DNA of 64,000 bases, from positions 28,970,051 through 29,034,050 of the forward strand of contig CM039516.1 in NCBI GenBank assembly GCA_022432975.1, in the 5' to 3' direction. The notes under the pieces were generated by a model. It did not search any database. It saw only the letters and a program-made list of their open reading frames with translations, and had not been told where the DNA came from. Both the position numbers and the translations under genes were made by a program. The stretch's first letter is position 1. Each line of letters begins with the position of its first letter. Below, in pieces: positions 13,731 to 25,628 of the stretch. Origin of the DNA: Begonia masoniana. Lineage: Eukaryota; Streptophyta; Magnoliopsida; Cucurbitales; Begoniaceae.

Positions 13731-14460
13731 GAATAAAAAAAGAAGTAACCGGAACTCACTCACTTATCACTCCTCACTGTTTACACTCGAGTTTGTCCCC
13801 CCTCCCCCCTTCCACTCTTGTTTCCCTCAATGTGTCTTTTATAGTGATAGCCTCACCCCTTCTTGCCTTGTACCACTCAATTTCTCTTTAGCTCTTATAA
13901 AAACCTAATCAAAAGACCAAATTCACAAGCAAACAGTACGATCAAACTTTCTAAACTCAAATTCTAATTCAAAATCGGTTAGAATCAACCATTTAGAATG
14001 GTTAGGACTTCAAGAGAGTAAACGTGCAGAAAGGAAACTTTTACAAAGGAAACGTTAACGAAGAAACTTTTCAAGAAAGGACACGTTTTAAACGAAATGG
14101 AAACTTTTCAAGAAATAAACTTTTCTAAAAGAAACTTTTCAAGAAGAAATTGGAGACAATCAAAGAAAGACTTGAATAATCACAACCAAAAAGCAAATAA
14201 TGTGCATATAGGACGAAGAAGAAATGATACTCGAATATTGAGATTTTTTTTTTGAAAGAAGAAAAAACTTGACACTAAAGGAGAACGTGATTCAATACTT
14301 TTTTTTGTTTTTTTCGAATTTTCGAATTTTTTGTTCGCATTTTCTGATTTTTTTTTTTTTTTTTTAAATGTCAAATTTTTTTTTTGAATTTCCAAAGTAA
14401 GAAAACTCTAGAAGAAGAGAAAAAAAAACAATAAGATATAAACTCTTGAATCTCAGCCAA
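13731..14460 (-). mobile_element. Leader region of the minus-strand gypsy remnant
   Basis: AT-rich untranslated leader between gag and primer site, with repeated AACTTTTCAAGAAA-like words (14030-14150) and long T runs (14246-14400). Its right part (about 14200-14460) is duplicated at 17008-17242. No coding signal is seen. Confidence 0.55.
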
Positions 14461-14473
14461 AGCTCTGATACCA
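14461..14473 (-). other. Primer-binding site (tRNA-iMet), minus strand
   Basis: AGCTCTGATACCA on the plus strand is the reverse complement of TGGTATCAGAGCT, the plant initiator-tRNA-Met site. Three bases later the LTR begins with TGATGAACACG (14476). An equivalent site lies at 17243-17255 in the second copy. Confidence 0.85.
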
Positions 14474-14475
14474 AA

Positions 14476-15318
14476 TGATGAACACGAGTATATGAAACCC
14501 CGAGACCTTCAACACGCGAATTAGAAACTCATGAACGCCTGTAAATCAAGTATAAGGAACTCGACTCCCAATCGAACCTTTCCGACGGAACCAAAAGTTA
14601 TCAAACAAGATCTGACTCAGAGCCCGTAACCGAACTTGGTGAAACCAAGCTAGCAGTATCTTTCAAGTTTTGACTTGAATAAGACTAGTTCTTCACAAAG
14701 AAACAAAAGAGAAAATTTTCACAAAGAGTAATTCAAATCATGTATATTGCTACTAATGTTGAGCTCCTAGGCCGTTAAATAGCTACAATATCCTAAAAGT
14801 ATTAGGAAATATACTAAAAACGATAATTAGGAAACTTTCTAAAACAAACTTGAAAACTTTCTAATCGATGATTAGTAAAGCTTTCTCAACCTAAATTAAG
14901 CAACTTTCTAAAACTATAAGTAATAAACTTTCTAAAACTATAATTAAGAAACTTCTAACACTATAATTAAGAACCTTTCTAAAACTAAATTTCGAAACTT
15001 TCTAAACTATAATTATGAATAATTGCTTGCCAAATTTGTTTTGGTGTTGTGCTTTCCATCTCTCTTCTTGCTCTCTTGCCACTAATCTTTGGTAATTCAG
15101 TATCGTCGGCCTTCTTTTCTTCCCAAGCATCCTCTTCAATACTTAACAATTTATTATTTCCGCTCTTTTTGAAAGAATCTTTCTCATTGGTTTTCTATAA
15201 TCAATACCATTTAAGCTTTTTTTTTTGCATTTTCTTGATTCTTGATCGTGTCATTGGACCTCCACACCTTGACATGGATCTTTGACTTTAGGGTTGCAGT
15301 TGGTTGCACTCTGATTCA
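14476..15318 (-). mobile_element. 5' LTR of the minus-strand gypsy remnant, copy 1
   Basis: 843 bp from TGATGAACACG next to the primer site to ...TGATTCA at 15318, where satellite resumes at TCAAGGTTTAAAC. It contains a tandem minisatellite (14790-15010). On the minus strand a GCTATTTAACGG word near 14775 may be the TATA region. It is the only LTR of this element here; its partner LTR is missing. An 858-bp second copy with the same satellite junction lies at 17258-18115. Confidence 0.75.
14790..15010. repeat. About 24-bp minisatellite inside the LTR
   Basis: Eight to nine imperfect copies of a unit close to AACTTTCTAAAACTATAATT (about 24 bp with its AAGA tail). The same array occurs in the second LTR copy at about 17590-17810, so it predates the duplication. 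Confidence 0.8.
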
Positions 15319-17007
15319 CATCAAGGTTTAAACTTGAATGATGAAACACGTGTCTTGGGACCCACTAACCTTCATGGACGCGTAACTTACGCCTTGTAAT
15401 GCGTTGATTAAGTATAGAAAGTTCACTTCCATCTTTTTTTATCCAAAGACTTCATGTATGAAGCTAATTAAGTTGACTGATACAATGACTTAACCTTGAG
15501 TTATTAGAACTACGTGTAACTGAGGACCCAATAAACTTCATGGACACGTAATTAAGCCTTAGTAATTCTTTGAATGAAGTATACGAAAGTTCCCTTCAAT
15601 CGATTTGTTCCAAAACTGAACGTATGAAGCTAATGAGGTTGACTGTTACATACTTGTGGTTAGGAACCTAAGTTATATCCATATCACCCTTCAACGTTTA
15701 ATTTGAAGTGATAAAACGTGTTTACTTGAGGAACCAAATACCTTCGCATTTGACGGCTAATGAAGCCGTTAGTAAATGGCGTTGATGAAGTTAAGAAAGT
15801 TCACTTCAATCGATTTGTTCCAAAAGAACTGAACGTATAAAGCCTAATGAGGTTTACGTTTACATGACTTGTGGTGTAGAACGAAGGTCCATTTCAACCT
15901 TCAAGGGTTAACTTAAGTGATGAGGACGACTGTACTGAGACCAATAACCTTCATGACGCGTATTAAGCCTTATAATTGCGTTTTGATGAAGTATAACAAG
16001 TTCACTTCAATCGATGTGTTCAAAAAGAAGGAACGGATGATCTAATGAAATGACTGTTTCATGACTTGTGTGGGAACCTAAGTTCTCCATTTTCACCCTT
16101 CAAGTTTGTCACTTTGAGTGATGAAACGACGTGTACTTAGGACCCAATAACCCTCATGGCGCGTAATTAAGCCATATGTAAATGCGTTTGATGAAGTAGA
16201 AAAGTTCATCTTCAATCGGTTGTTCCAAAAGACTTAACGGCAAGCTATGAGGTTGACTATTACGGACTTGGTGGGTTTAGAACCCTAAGGTATCCATTTC
16301 TCCTTCAAGTGTAACATGAAAGTGATGCGAACACGTGTACTGAGATCCAATTACCTTCATGCGCGTATTAAGCCTCAGTAATCGTTTGATGAATCCGAAA
16401 GTTCACAGAATTCAATCGATTTGTTCCAAAAGACTAAACGATCAAAGCGAATGAGGTTGGCGTTAAATGCCTTTATAGGGAGAACCAAGTTATGCTATTT
16501 CGACCTTCAAGGTTTACTTTAAGTGAAGAGAACCGACTTGTACTAAGGACCCAATAACCTTCATGTACCCGTAATAAGCCGAGGAATGGTTTTTGAAGTA
16601 TAGAAGTGTCCTTTCAATCGATTTTGTTCCAACGATTTGACGACAAGCTAATGATTGACTGTTACATGACTTGTGTTCAACCTAAGTTATCATTTTATAC
16701 CTTCAACGGTGGGAAAACTTTAGGTTAAATGAGAACACTTGTACGAAGAACCATACCTTCCAAGGACGCGTATTAGCCTTAGTAATGCCGGTTGGAAAGT
16801 ATAAGAAAGTTCATTTCAATCGCGTTTTTTTCCAAAGAAAACTGAAGTATGAAGCTATGAGATGACTGTTCAGGATTTTGTAGGTAGAACCTAATTATCC
16901 ATTTCACCTTCAGGGTGAAATTGAAGTTATGACACGACGTGTACTGAGTACCAATAACTTCAGGACAACGTAATTGCGTAGTAAGGCGTTTGATGAAGTA
17001 TAAGAAA
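15319..17007 (+). repeat. 207-bp satellite array, block B
   Basis: About eight noisy monomers in the same orientation as block A, between the two copies of the minus-strand gypsy remnant. The second monomer (about 15470-15510) lacks roughly 55 bp between ACATGACTT and CTTGAAGTTATGAG. The same shortened monomer appears at the same distance after the second LTR copy. Confidence 0.93.
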
Positions 17008-18115
17008 TTGATAATCGAAATATTGAAATTTTTTTTTGAAAGAAGACAACTTGACAATAAAGAGAATCGTTGATTCAATGACCTTTGTTTTAGTTTTGCG
17101 AATTTTCGAAATTTTTTTTCGAATTTTCGGATTTTTTTTTGTTTTCAATTTCAAATTTTTTTTTGAATTTCCAAAGGAAAGAAATCTAGAAGAAGAGAGA
17201 AAAAAAAAAAAACAATAAAGATAGAAACTTGAACTAGGAGCAAGCTCTGATACCAAATGATGAAAACCACGAGTATATGAAACCGAGACCCTTCAACAAC
17301 TCGGAATTAGAAACTCAGGGAACGATGTTGAAAATAAAGTATAAGGAACTGCCCAATCGAACCTTGCCGACGGAACAAAGTTATGCAAACAGGAGATTGA
17401 CGTGTAACCGAAACTTTGTGGTTGAAACCAAAGCTTACAAGTGATCTTTCAGTTTTGACTTGAAGACGGATATAGTGCTCACAAAGAACAAAGAGAAATA
17501 TTTTCACAAGAGTAAAATTCAAAAAAATCGGTATTGCTAATTAATGTTGATGAAGCGGCCTATGCCTTTAAATAGGATACAAATATCTAAAAGTAAATTA
17601 GGAAATATTACTAAAACGATAATTAGGAACTTTCTAAAACAATACTTAGAAAAACTTTCTAAATCTATGATCGGAAGCTTTCTAAAACCTATAATTAGAA
17701 ACTTTCTTCTAAAACTAGAATAGAACTTTCTAAAACTAATTAAGAAACTTTCTAAAACTATAATTAAGAAACTTTCTAACAAACTATAATTAAGAAACTT
17801 CTCTAAAAACTATAATTAGGAAATAATTGCCTGCAAATTTGTTTGTATGTTGGACCCTTCCATATCGCTTCGCCACTACTCTTGGGTAAAGTTCAAAGTA
17901 TCTTCGGCCTTCGTTTTTCCCCAAGCATCCTTCTTCAAACGTAACAAAATTGATTAATTCCAGCTCTTTTTGGAAAGAATCTTTCTCTGGGAGTTCTATA
18001 ATCAATCCATGTAAGGGCTTTTTGCATTTTCTTGATTCTTGATCTTGTAATTGGACCTCCAATGACCTTGACATGGATCTTGACTTTAGGGTTGAATTGG
18101 TTGCACTATGATTCA
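17008..18115 (-). mobile_element. Truncated second copy of the minus-strand gypsy remnant (leader, PBS, LTR)
   Basis: This segment matches 14215-15318: T-rich leader (17030-17200), primer site AAGCTCTGATACCA (17242-17255), LTR start TGATGAAAACC (17258) and LTR end ATTCA (18115) joined to satellite at the same monomer position as copy 1. The left end is a blunt join of satellite (ending GAAGTATAAGAAA) to mid-leader, so gag is missing. Copy 2 has many more single-base differences than copy 1. The shared right junction and flank indicate duplication of one insertion rather than two insertions. Confidence 0.85.
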
Positions 18116-18636
18116 AAGCAAAGGTTTTAACTTGAAGTGAGAGCACGCGTGTGACTGGGGACCCAATACCTTCATGGACGCGTAATTTAAGCCTTAAATG
18201 CGGTGATGAAGTATAAGAAAGTTCACTTCAATAGTTTGTTCCAAAAGAACTGAATGTATGAAGCAATTAGGTTGATGATACATTGACTAACCTGAAGTTA
18301 TGAGAACGACGTGTTAATGAGGAACCCATAACTTCATGGACAAGTAATTAAGCCTTAGTAATGGTTGAGAGGATAAGAAGTCAATTCAGCGATTGTTCCA
18401 AAAGAACTGAACGTAGAAGCTAATGAGGTTGTTGACTGGTACTGACTTGTGGTTAGAACCTAAGTGTCCATATCACCTTCAACGTTTAATTGAAGGATAG
18501 AACGATGTGTACTGTGGGACCAATAACCTTCAGTGACGCGTAATTACGCCTCGTAAAATGGGGGGGGGGGGGGGGTGGCTTGGTGTGATGAAGTGATAAG
18601 AAAGTTCAGAATCTTCACTTCAAATCAAGAGTATGT
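18116..18636 (+). repeat. 207-bp satellite array, block C (up to the gap)
   Basis: Two to three monomers in the same orientation. The second is the shortened monomer (around 18271-18305) also seen after copy 1. A run of 16 G at 18560-18575 interrupts the last monomer and has no counterpart in other monomers. Confidence 0.92.
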
Positions 18637-18736
18637 NNNNNNNNNNNNNNNNNNNNNNNNNNNNNNNNNNNNNNNNNNNNNNNNNNNNNNNNNNNNNNNN
18701 NNNNNNNNNNNNNNNNNNNNNNNNNNNNNNNNNNNN
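18637..18736. other. Assembly gap (100 N)
   Basis: Exactly 100 N, the conventional placeholder for a gap of unknown size. Satellite of the same orientation lies on both sides, so an unknown number of monomers may be missing. Any reading frame drawn through it is meaningless. Confidence 0.99.
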
Positions 18737-21700
18737 CAAAGACGTGTACTGACGGACCCTAACCTTCATGGACGCGTAATTAAGCGTTCGATGCGTTTGG
18801 ATGAAAGATAAGAAAGTTCACTCAATCGATTTGTTCCAAAAAGAACAGTCCGAACGTATCAGCTAATGAGGTTGACAGTGACATGATTGCCTGGTTCGAC
18901 ATAAGTTATACATTTAACCTTCAATTTAACTTGAAGTGATGAGAACGGAAGGTACTGAGGTCCCAAGACCTTCAGGACGGGAATTAAGCTTATTATGCGG
19001 GTTTGATGAAGTATATAAGAAAGTTCACTTCCATCGATTTGTTCCAAAAGAAACTCAAAGTATCAAGCTAAGTGAGGTTGATGTTACATGACTTGTGGTT
19101 AGAACCTAAGTTATCATTTCACCTTCACGGTTAACTTGAATGATGAGAACGACGGTGTACTGAGGGAACCAATAACTTCATGACGCGTATTAAGCGTTAG
19201 TAATGCATGTGATGAAGTTTTTTAGAAAGTGACTTCAATCGATTTGTTCAAAAGAATCGAACGTTCAGCGAATGAGGTGGACAGTACTTTACTGTCTAGT
19301 TAGCAACTTAAGTATCCATTTCACCTTCAAGGTTAATTGAAGTGACTGAGAACGAATTGTATGAGGACCAATAACTCATGGACGCGTAAGTAAGCATTAC
19401 TAATGCGTTTGATGAAGTATAAGAAAGTTACTTCAATACGATACTTTCCAAACGACCTGAACGTATCACGTAATGAGGTGACTGTTACCATGAATTGTGG
19501 TTAGAACTAAGTTATCCATTTACTTCAAGGTTTAACTTGAAATTATGAGAATGACGTGTATTGAGGACCCATAACTTCATTGACGCGTATTAAGCCTTCG
19601 TAATGCGTTTGGATAAGTACTAAGAAGTTCACTTCACTCGATTTGTTCCAAAAGAACGGAACGTATCAAGCCATGAGGTTGACTGTTACATGACTTGCGG
19701 TTAGAACCTAAGTTATCCTTTCACCTTCAAGGTTTAACTTGAAGTTAAAAGAACGACGTGTACTGAGGACCCAATAACCTTCCAGCACGCGTAATTAAGC
19801 CTTAATAATGCGTTTGATGAAGATAAGAAAGTTCACTTCAATCGAGTTCTTCCAAAACGAACTGAACGTATCACGCAATGAGGTTGAACTGTTACATGAC
19901 TTGTGGTTAGAACATAATTATCCATTTCACCTTCAAGTTTAACTGAAGTTATGAGACGCGTGTACCGTGAGGCCCAATAACACTTCATTGACAGCTAAAT
20001 TAGCTTATTAATTCGTTTGTTGCAGTATAGAAATTCAGTTCAATCGATGTGTTCCAAAGAACTGAACTATCAGCTATGAGGTTGACTGTTACATGACTTG
20101 CGGTTAGAACCTAAGTTCTCCATTTCACCTTCAGGTTTAGAACTTGAAGTTAGGAGAACGACGTGTACTGAGGACCCAATAACCTTCATGCCGCGTAATT
20201 AAGCCTTAATACTGCGTTGGATGCAGTATAAGAAAGTTCACATCATTCGATTTTCCAAAAGAACTGAACATATCAAGCAAATGAGGTTGACTGTTACTGA
20301 CTTGTGGTTAGAACATAAGTTATCCATTTCACCTTCACGGTTTAACTTGAAGGTATAAACGACGTGTACTGAGGACCCAATAAACTCATCGACGCTAATT
20401 AAGCCTTATAATGCGTTTGTTGAAGTATAGAGAGTTCACTTCAATCGATTTGTTCCAAATAACTGAACGTAACAGCTAATGAGGTTGACTATTACATGCC
20501 TTGTGTAAAAACCATAAGTTTAGCCTTTCACCTGCAAGGTTTACTTTAATTATGATCACGTACGAGTACTGAGACCCAATAACCTTCATGGACGCGTAAT
20601 GATGCCTTAGACTGCGTTTGATGAAGGATAAGAAGTCACTTCAATCAAAAAAAAAAAATAAAAAAAACATTTGTTCCAAAAGACTAATGTAGCAAACATG
20701 AGGTTGACTGTTATATGACTTTGGTTAGAAATAAGTTATCCATTTCACCGTCAGTTTAACTTGAAGTTATGAGAACGTACGTGTACGTGGACCCAATACC
20801 TTCATGGACGAGTATTAAGCGTTTACTAATGCGTTTGATGAATATAAGAAAGTTCACTTCTATCGATTTGTCCAAAGAACGGAAGTATCAAGCGAATGAG
20901 GTTGACTTTACATGACTGTGGTTAGAACAGCAGTTATCCATTTACGTTCAAGGTTAAACTTGAAGTTTGAGACGACGTGTACTGGGAGGACCCCATCCCG
21001 TCATTTACCGTATAGACTTAGTAATGCGTTTTTTGAAGTATACAAAGTCACTCACTTCAATCGATTTGTTCCAAAAGAACTGAATGTATCCAACAGATGA
21101 GGTTGACTGTTTATATGACTTGTGTTTAGAACTTAAGTTATCCATTTCACCTTCAAGGTTTAACTTGATTATAGAACGACGTGTACTGTGGACCCGCATA
21201 ACCTTCATGGACATATACTTACAGCCGTTTCCTAATCGTTTGATGCCGTTAAGAAAGTTCACTTCTATCGATTTGTTCCAAAAGAACTGAACGTATCAAG
21301 CTAATAGGTTGACTGTTACATGCTGTGGTTAGAACCTCTTAAATCCATTTCATACCAGTTCACACGTTCAGTTTAACTTGAAGTTATGAGAACGCGTGTA
21401 CTGAGGACCCATAAACTTCATTTACGCGTAATAAGCTTCTAATGCGTGTTTTGAAGTATAATAAAGTCCTTCATCGATTTGTTTCCAAAGACTGAAGTAT
21501 TCAACTAAATGGGTTTGACTGTTACTTGACTTTGGTAAAACATAATTTATCCTTTCACCTCTGCAAGGTTTAACTTTAAGTTATGAGACGACGAGTACTG
21601 AGGACCCCTAACCTTCATGGCCGCGTAATTAGCCTTAGTATGCTTTGTGAGTATAAGAACAGTTCCCTTCAATCGATTTGTTCCAAAAGAACTGAACTAT

Positions 21701-22353
21701 CAAACGAATGAGGTTGACCCTGTTACACATTACTTTGGTTAGAACCTAAGTTATCCATTTCACCTTCCAGGTTTGACCTTAAGTTATGAGAACACGTGTA
21801 CTGTGCCCCAATACCTCATCAGGACGAGTAATAAGCGTTTCTAATGCTTTGGATGAGTATAAGAAATCACTTTCAATCGATTTGTTCCAAAAGAACTTAA
21901 CGTATCAACTAATAGGTTGACTGTTACATGCTTGTGGTTGAACATAAGTTATCTATTTCACCTTCAAGAGTTTAACTTGAAGTTATGAGAACGACGTGTA
22001 CTGAGGACCCAATAACCTCCTGACGCGTAATTAAAGCTAGTAATGCGTTTGTGTTGAGTATAAGAAAGTTCATTTCAATGATTTGTTCCAAAAGAACTGA
22101 CGTATCAATCTAATGATGTTGACTGTTACATGACTTGTGATAGAACATAAGTTATCCGTTTCACCTTCAAGGTGTAACTTGAAGTTATGAGAACAAGGGT
22201 ACTGGGACCCAATAACCTTCGCGAGGACGCGAATTAAGCATTAGTAATGCGTTTGATGAGTATAAGATAGTTCACTCAATCGATGTTGTTCCAAAAGAAA
22301 TGAAAGTAGAAGCTATGATGAGGTTTACAGTACCGTACTTTGTGGTTTTGAAC
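18737..22353 (+). repeat. 207-bp satellite array, block D
   Basis: About 17 monomers, same orientation. From about 19.4 kb onward they mostly carry AACATAAG and GAAGTTATGAG rather than the AACCTAAG and GAAGTGATGAG of blocks A-C. A run of A with one T (20648-20666) is inserted in one monomer. The block ends at the left target duplication TGAAC (22349-22353) of the outer gypsy element. Confidence 0.95.
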
Positions 22354-23001
22354 GATGAGGTCCCTCAAGCGGATACATTACAAGTGGATGGCCAATAAAG
22401 AGAGCAAAGGCAAGCAGATCAAGACAGCAAATGCGCAATTGGTCCATCAAATTTACATCAAGAAGGAATTGCGTTCAGAAGAAAGAACCAGATAGTGTTC
22501 TTTAATCCACCAGCTGTTTTGGGATGATTTATGTCAGATTGTTTTATTTATTTAGTTAATGCGAGTGTCGTTTTTAGGGTTTTTAAAACGTAATTGTCGT
22601 ATGTCACGTCATAAGTTGTACTTATTTTAGCATTGTCATTATTCGGAAGCCCTAACGAGTACAAGGACAAGATAGTTAATTTGTTCTTGAACCATAGCAG
22701 ACGGGGTGCTCATGCCTAAAATCATTCCACTTGAATAAAAAAGGGTAGGCAGGTTTATTAATTGTGATGAGAATTTTCTAGTTATTGAAAAACTCCGAAC
22801 TTATCAGGTTCTCCTTGTGGCGTCAAAATTGGACTTATCAAACGACCAGGAATATGCGTTTGTGCGGTACCTCATTTATTCCAAGGTTTGGATCTGTAAG
22901 CTTTGTGGTCAAGGATTTTTCTTCGGGAACTTGTTAGATTTGGGTAGCGACGACGCCAAGCTTTGATCTGGGTCACGTAATCGTTGGCGGGGTTGAAATC
23001 A
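22354..23001 (+). mobile_element. 5' LTR of outer CRM-like element
   Basis: It starts (T)GATGAGG with the first T lost and ends GGTTGAAATCA at 23001, next to the primer site. It matches the 3' LTR at 34391-35056 along its whole length but carries many single-base deletions and substitutions that the 3' LTR lacks. The first ~170 bp correspond to the C-terminal coding tail of the polyprotein, as in the other LTR copies of this family. Confidence 0.88.
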
Positions 23002-23002
23002 T

Positions 23003-23017
23003 TTGGTTATCAAAGAA
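23003..23017 (+). other. Degraded primer-binding site of outer element
   Basis: TTGGTTATCAAAGAAA follows the LTR end at 23001. The inner element has the clean version, TTTGGTATCAGAGCCAAAT (reading minus from 31456). One inserted T and two substitutions separate them. Confidence 0.7.
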
Positions 23018-24170
23018 AATCGAGTTCATCAGGTTCTATCCCTCCTTTCGTTTATTTTGGTTCAAAAATTTTGATCTTGAGGTCTTGAAATCTGTTTCAA
23101 TTATTTCGATGATTCGCTATTCAAATATGCGTCAAACTGAAACACATCGTATTAATATGAATCATAGAACGTCATGTTGCTTTCGGATCGGTGTTGAACG
23201 TCCAAAATCGGAATCTTGTTTTGCTTATTCAAAGTGAAATTTTGTACTGTCAGGATTGGTGATTTCAAAAGTATTTCACAGTTTTCATCTTGATCACGTA
23301 TTCCGATTGCGAAAGGTTATTCTTAAGTTGTAGATGAGAATTTTGATCTTTCCCAATCGTACCTGAACGTAAATGCCCGATCTTGGTGTGAGGCACTAAA
23401 ACGTTTTCTACAAATTCAGTTACCAATTCGTTGTACAAATTCGGTACCAATTTCGGTTTACAAATTCAAAAAAAAAAAAAAAAAATTGTGTTTCTTAATC
23501 TGTTCGACTATCTTACATCATGGTATTGTTCCCCCCCCCCCCCCCCCCCTTTGCCTCTTATCCTATTCTAATTATTTTGAACGGTGTTCTTTGTCATCTA
23601 TTGTAGTGTCTGTTTTATTTTGGTTTGTCTTGTTTAGTTTCGCCACTTGTGAACTTCCATTACTATTCCGTTACGTTTCGAAGAAATCAAGAGAATCAAG
23701 TTGGAAAGGCACGAGTGAGTGAGCATATAGAGGGTAACAGCAATTATTATTTGAGTGTAAACACGAGTGCAATTATGCCTTTTTCTTCATTGTCGAGTGA
23801 ACACGGGATGGATGCGTGAGGTCCTATATTTCTTCACCTTTTACTTTCTTATTTGTTTCGTAATGTACGTAATTTATTTTGCCATTATTTATTGTATATT
23901 TTTTGTTCTGTTTAGTTTGGTTTGTCATTTTTGTTATGGCGGAAAACTCATTTCTTACTATTTGATAGTTTCTTTTATAAAAAAAAAAAAAAACGAGTGG
24001 AAACGGCAGAGTGGGTGCACGCATATCTAAAGGTAAAGCCAATAGGATTGAGAACAAACACTAGTGACAATGTTGAGTTTCCACATTTTCGATTGAAACA
24101 CGGTAAGGGAGTGGTTGTGAGGTCCTATTTTACTTCACCTTCTCCGTTCTTGCAGAGGAATACCTAACCC
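23018..24170 (+). mobile_element. Leader of outer element, with internal tandem duplication
   Basis: Non-coding leader matching 30115-31440 of the inner element in reverse complement. It contains a poly-A run (about 23469-23485), a run of 19 C (23531-23549) where the inner element has two C, and two diverged copies of a roughly 280-bp block (about 23565-23860 and 23861-24160). Each block ends in a GTGAGGTCCTA followed by TTCACCTT motif. Confidence 0.7.
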
Positions 24171-24982
24171 CATTGTCCGAGCAGAAGACAACCAACGTCC
24201 AAGCTAACATGCCAAAATTACACATGAGGCGATTCATGGGGAGATGAGACGGATGATGAGCAAGGGTTCAATCGAGACAAGAGCGAATTGATCAAGTGGA
24301 AAGATGCTACACGAGTGCAACCCAGGCTGGCATAATGCATGAGAAGAAACCAGATAGCAGTTCTTATGGAAGAGACGATGACATGATGAGAGAAAACTTG
24401 GAGGATGTTGTAGGGTGTCAGGTGGGCTGTCGGGAGACATGGGAAGACCGCGCAAGACAAGACCAAGCCGACTTGATTATAATTTGGGAAACATCAAGAT
24501 GAAGATTCCTGAGTTTCGAGGAAAAGTGATCAGGGAGACTGGGACTAGGGGGAACGGAAAATAGAGCTCGTTTTGATTGCTACACTACTCCGAGCGAAAG
24601 AAAGTGCAGCTTGCTGCCATAGAATTTACGGAGTGAGTATGCAAAGAGTGTGGTTGGACAAGGTGGGTTATCGAGCGAAGGAAAGACGGAGACCTCCATT
24701 GAGAGTTGGGCAGGATGAAGAGGGTGATGCGACGACGATTTTGTACGAGTCAGTACCGCGTGTCTACACCACAAATTCAAACTCTTCGGCAAGGAGTCGG
24801 AGTGTGGATGAATAATATTAACAAGGGATAGGAGATGACGAGGCTACGGGCCAGCGAAGAGGATCGAAGAAGCGGACAAATGTCTAGATCTGGGGGGTTG
24901 AATCGGAGGATTGCCGACCCGGTTGAGCTACAACATTACGCGGCTTGAAGACTTGGTCATGTCCTTGGAAGGTAGAGAGACG
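24171..24982 (+). pseudogene. gag, N-terminal part, outer element
   Basis: Aligns to the gag start of the inner element: GCAGAAGACAACCAACGTCC, then the region corresponding to MRRLMRQGFNE, ERIDQVE, GNIKMKIPEFRG, YSERKKVKLAAIEF and [13 protein letters not shown]. The ATG position reads ATTG, so the start is lost. Many one-base indels break the frame. It stops at GTAGAGAGAC(A)G, where the inner element is inserted; the same gag resumes at 32129 ([10 protein letters not shown]). Confidence 0.8.
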
Positions 24983-25616
24983 TGCTGGAACCACGCCAAC
25001 GAGGTGACGGTGACCCACGATCAAAATAGTGGCGTAGTCGCTAACAAGAATCTACAAGTTCGAGAGGACATCTTGACCCGAAATCTATAACAGATCCGAA
25101 CATGGAATAAGGAGGACGCCACAACAGGAATATGCCTGTGCTTGATAAGTCAGATTTGAACCGCCAACAAGGCAACTTGTAAGTTCGGGTTTCTTCAAGA
25201 AAATAGAGAAATCTATCACAATTAGATAAAAACCTGAATCCCGTTTGGTTATCACCAGGAATGAATATATAGGCATGAAACACCCGTCATGCTAGGGGTT
25301 TCAGAACACAAATACATCTTGTCCTGGTAAATCTTAATTAAAATAATGACCAATGCTAAAATAAGGACAAACTTTGACTTGACAACGACAAGTACTTTTA
25401 AACCTAAAAACGACAAGCGAATTAAACTAACTAAATAAAACGAAAATGATAAAAATCATCCCAAAATAAGCGGATTAATGAACAATCTCTGGTTCTTGCT
25501 TCTGAAGCAATTTCTCTTAGGAAGATTTGAGGACCAAATTGTATTGCTCCTTGATGCGTTTGCCTTTGCTACGTATGGTCCATCCACTGAAATGTATCGT
25601 CTTGAGGTCCTCATCA
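24983..25616 (-). mobile_element. 3' LTR of inner element
   Basis: Runs from TGCTGGAACCACGCC (expected TGATGCGAACC) to ...GGTCCTCATCA, which is the reverse complement of the LTR start TGATGAGGACC. About 634 bp versus 667 bp for its 5' partner; the shortfall is scattered small deletions. Confidence 0.88.
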
Positions 25617-25628
25617 TCCTCCCTCTTT
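25617..25628 (-). other. Polypurine tract of inner element
   Basis: TCCTCCCTCTTT on the plus strand is AAAGAGGGAGGA on the coding strand, directly before the 3' LTR start. The outer element has the equivalent AAGAGGGAGGGAA at 34378-34390. Confidence 0.85.

Noticed and set aside
18575..18811. Open frame running through the first N gap
   Set aside because: Most of it is undetermined sequence and both ends are satellite.
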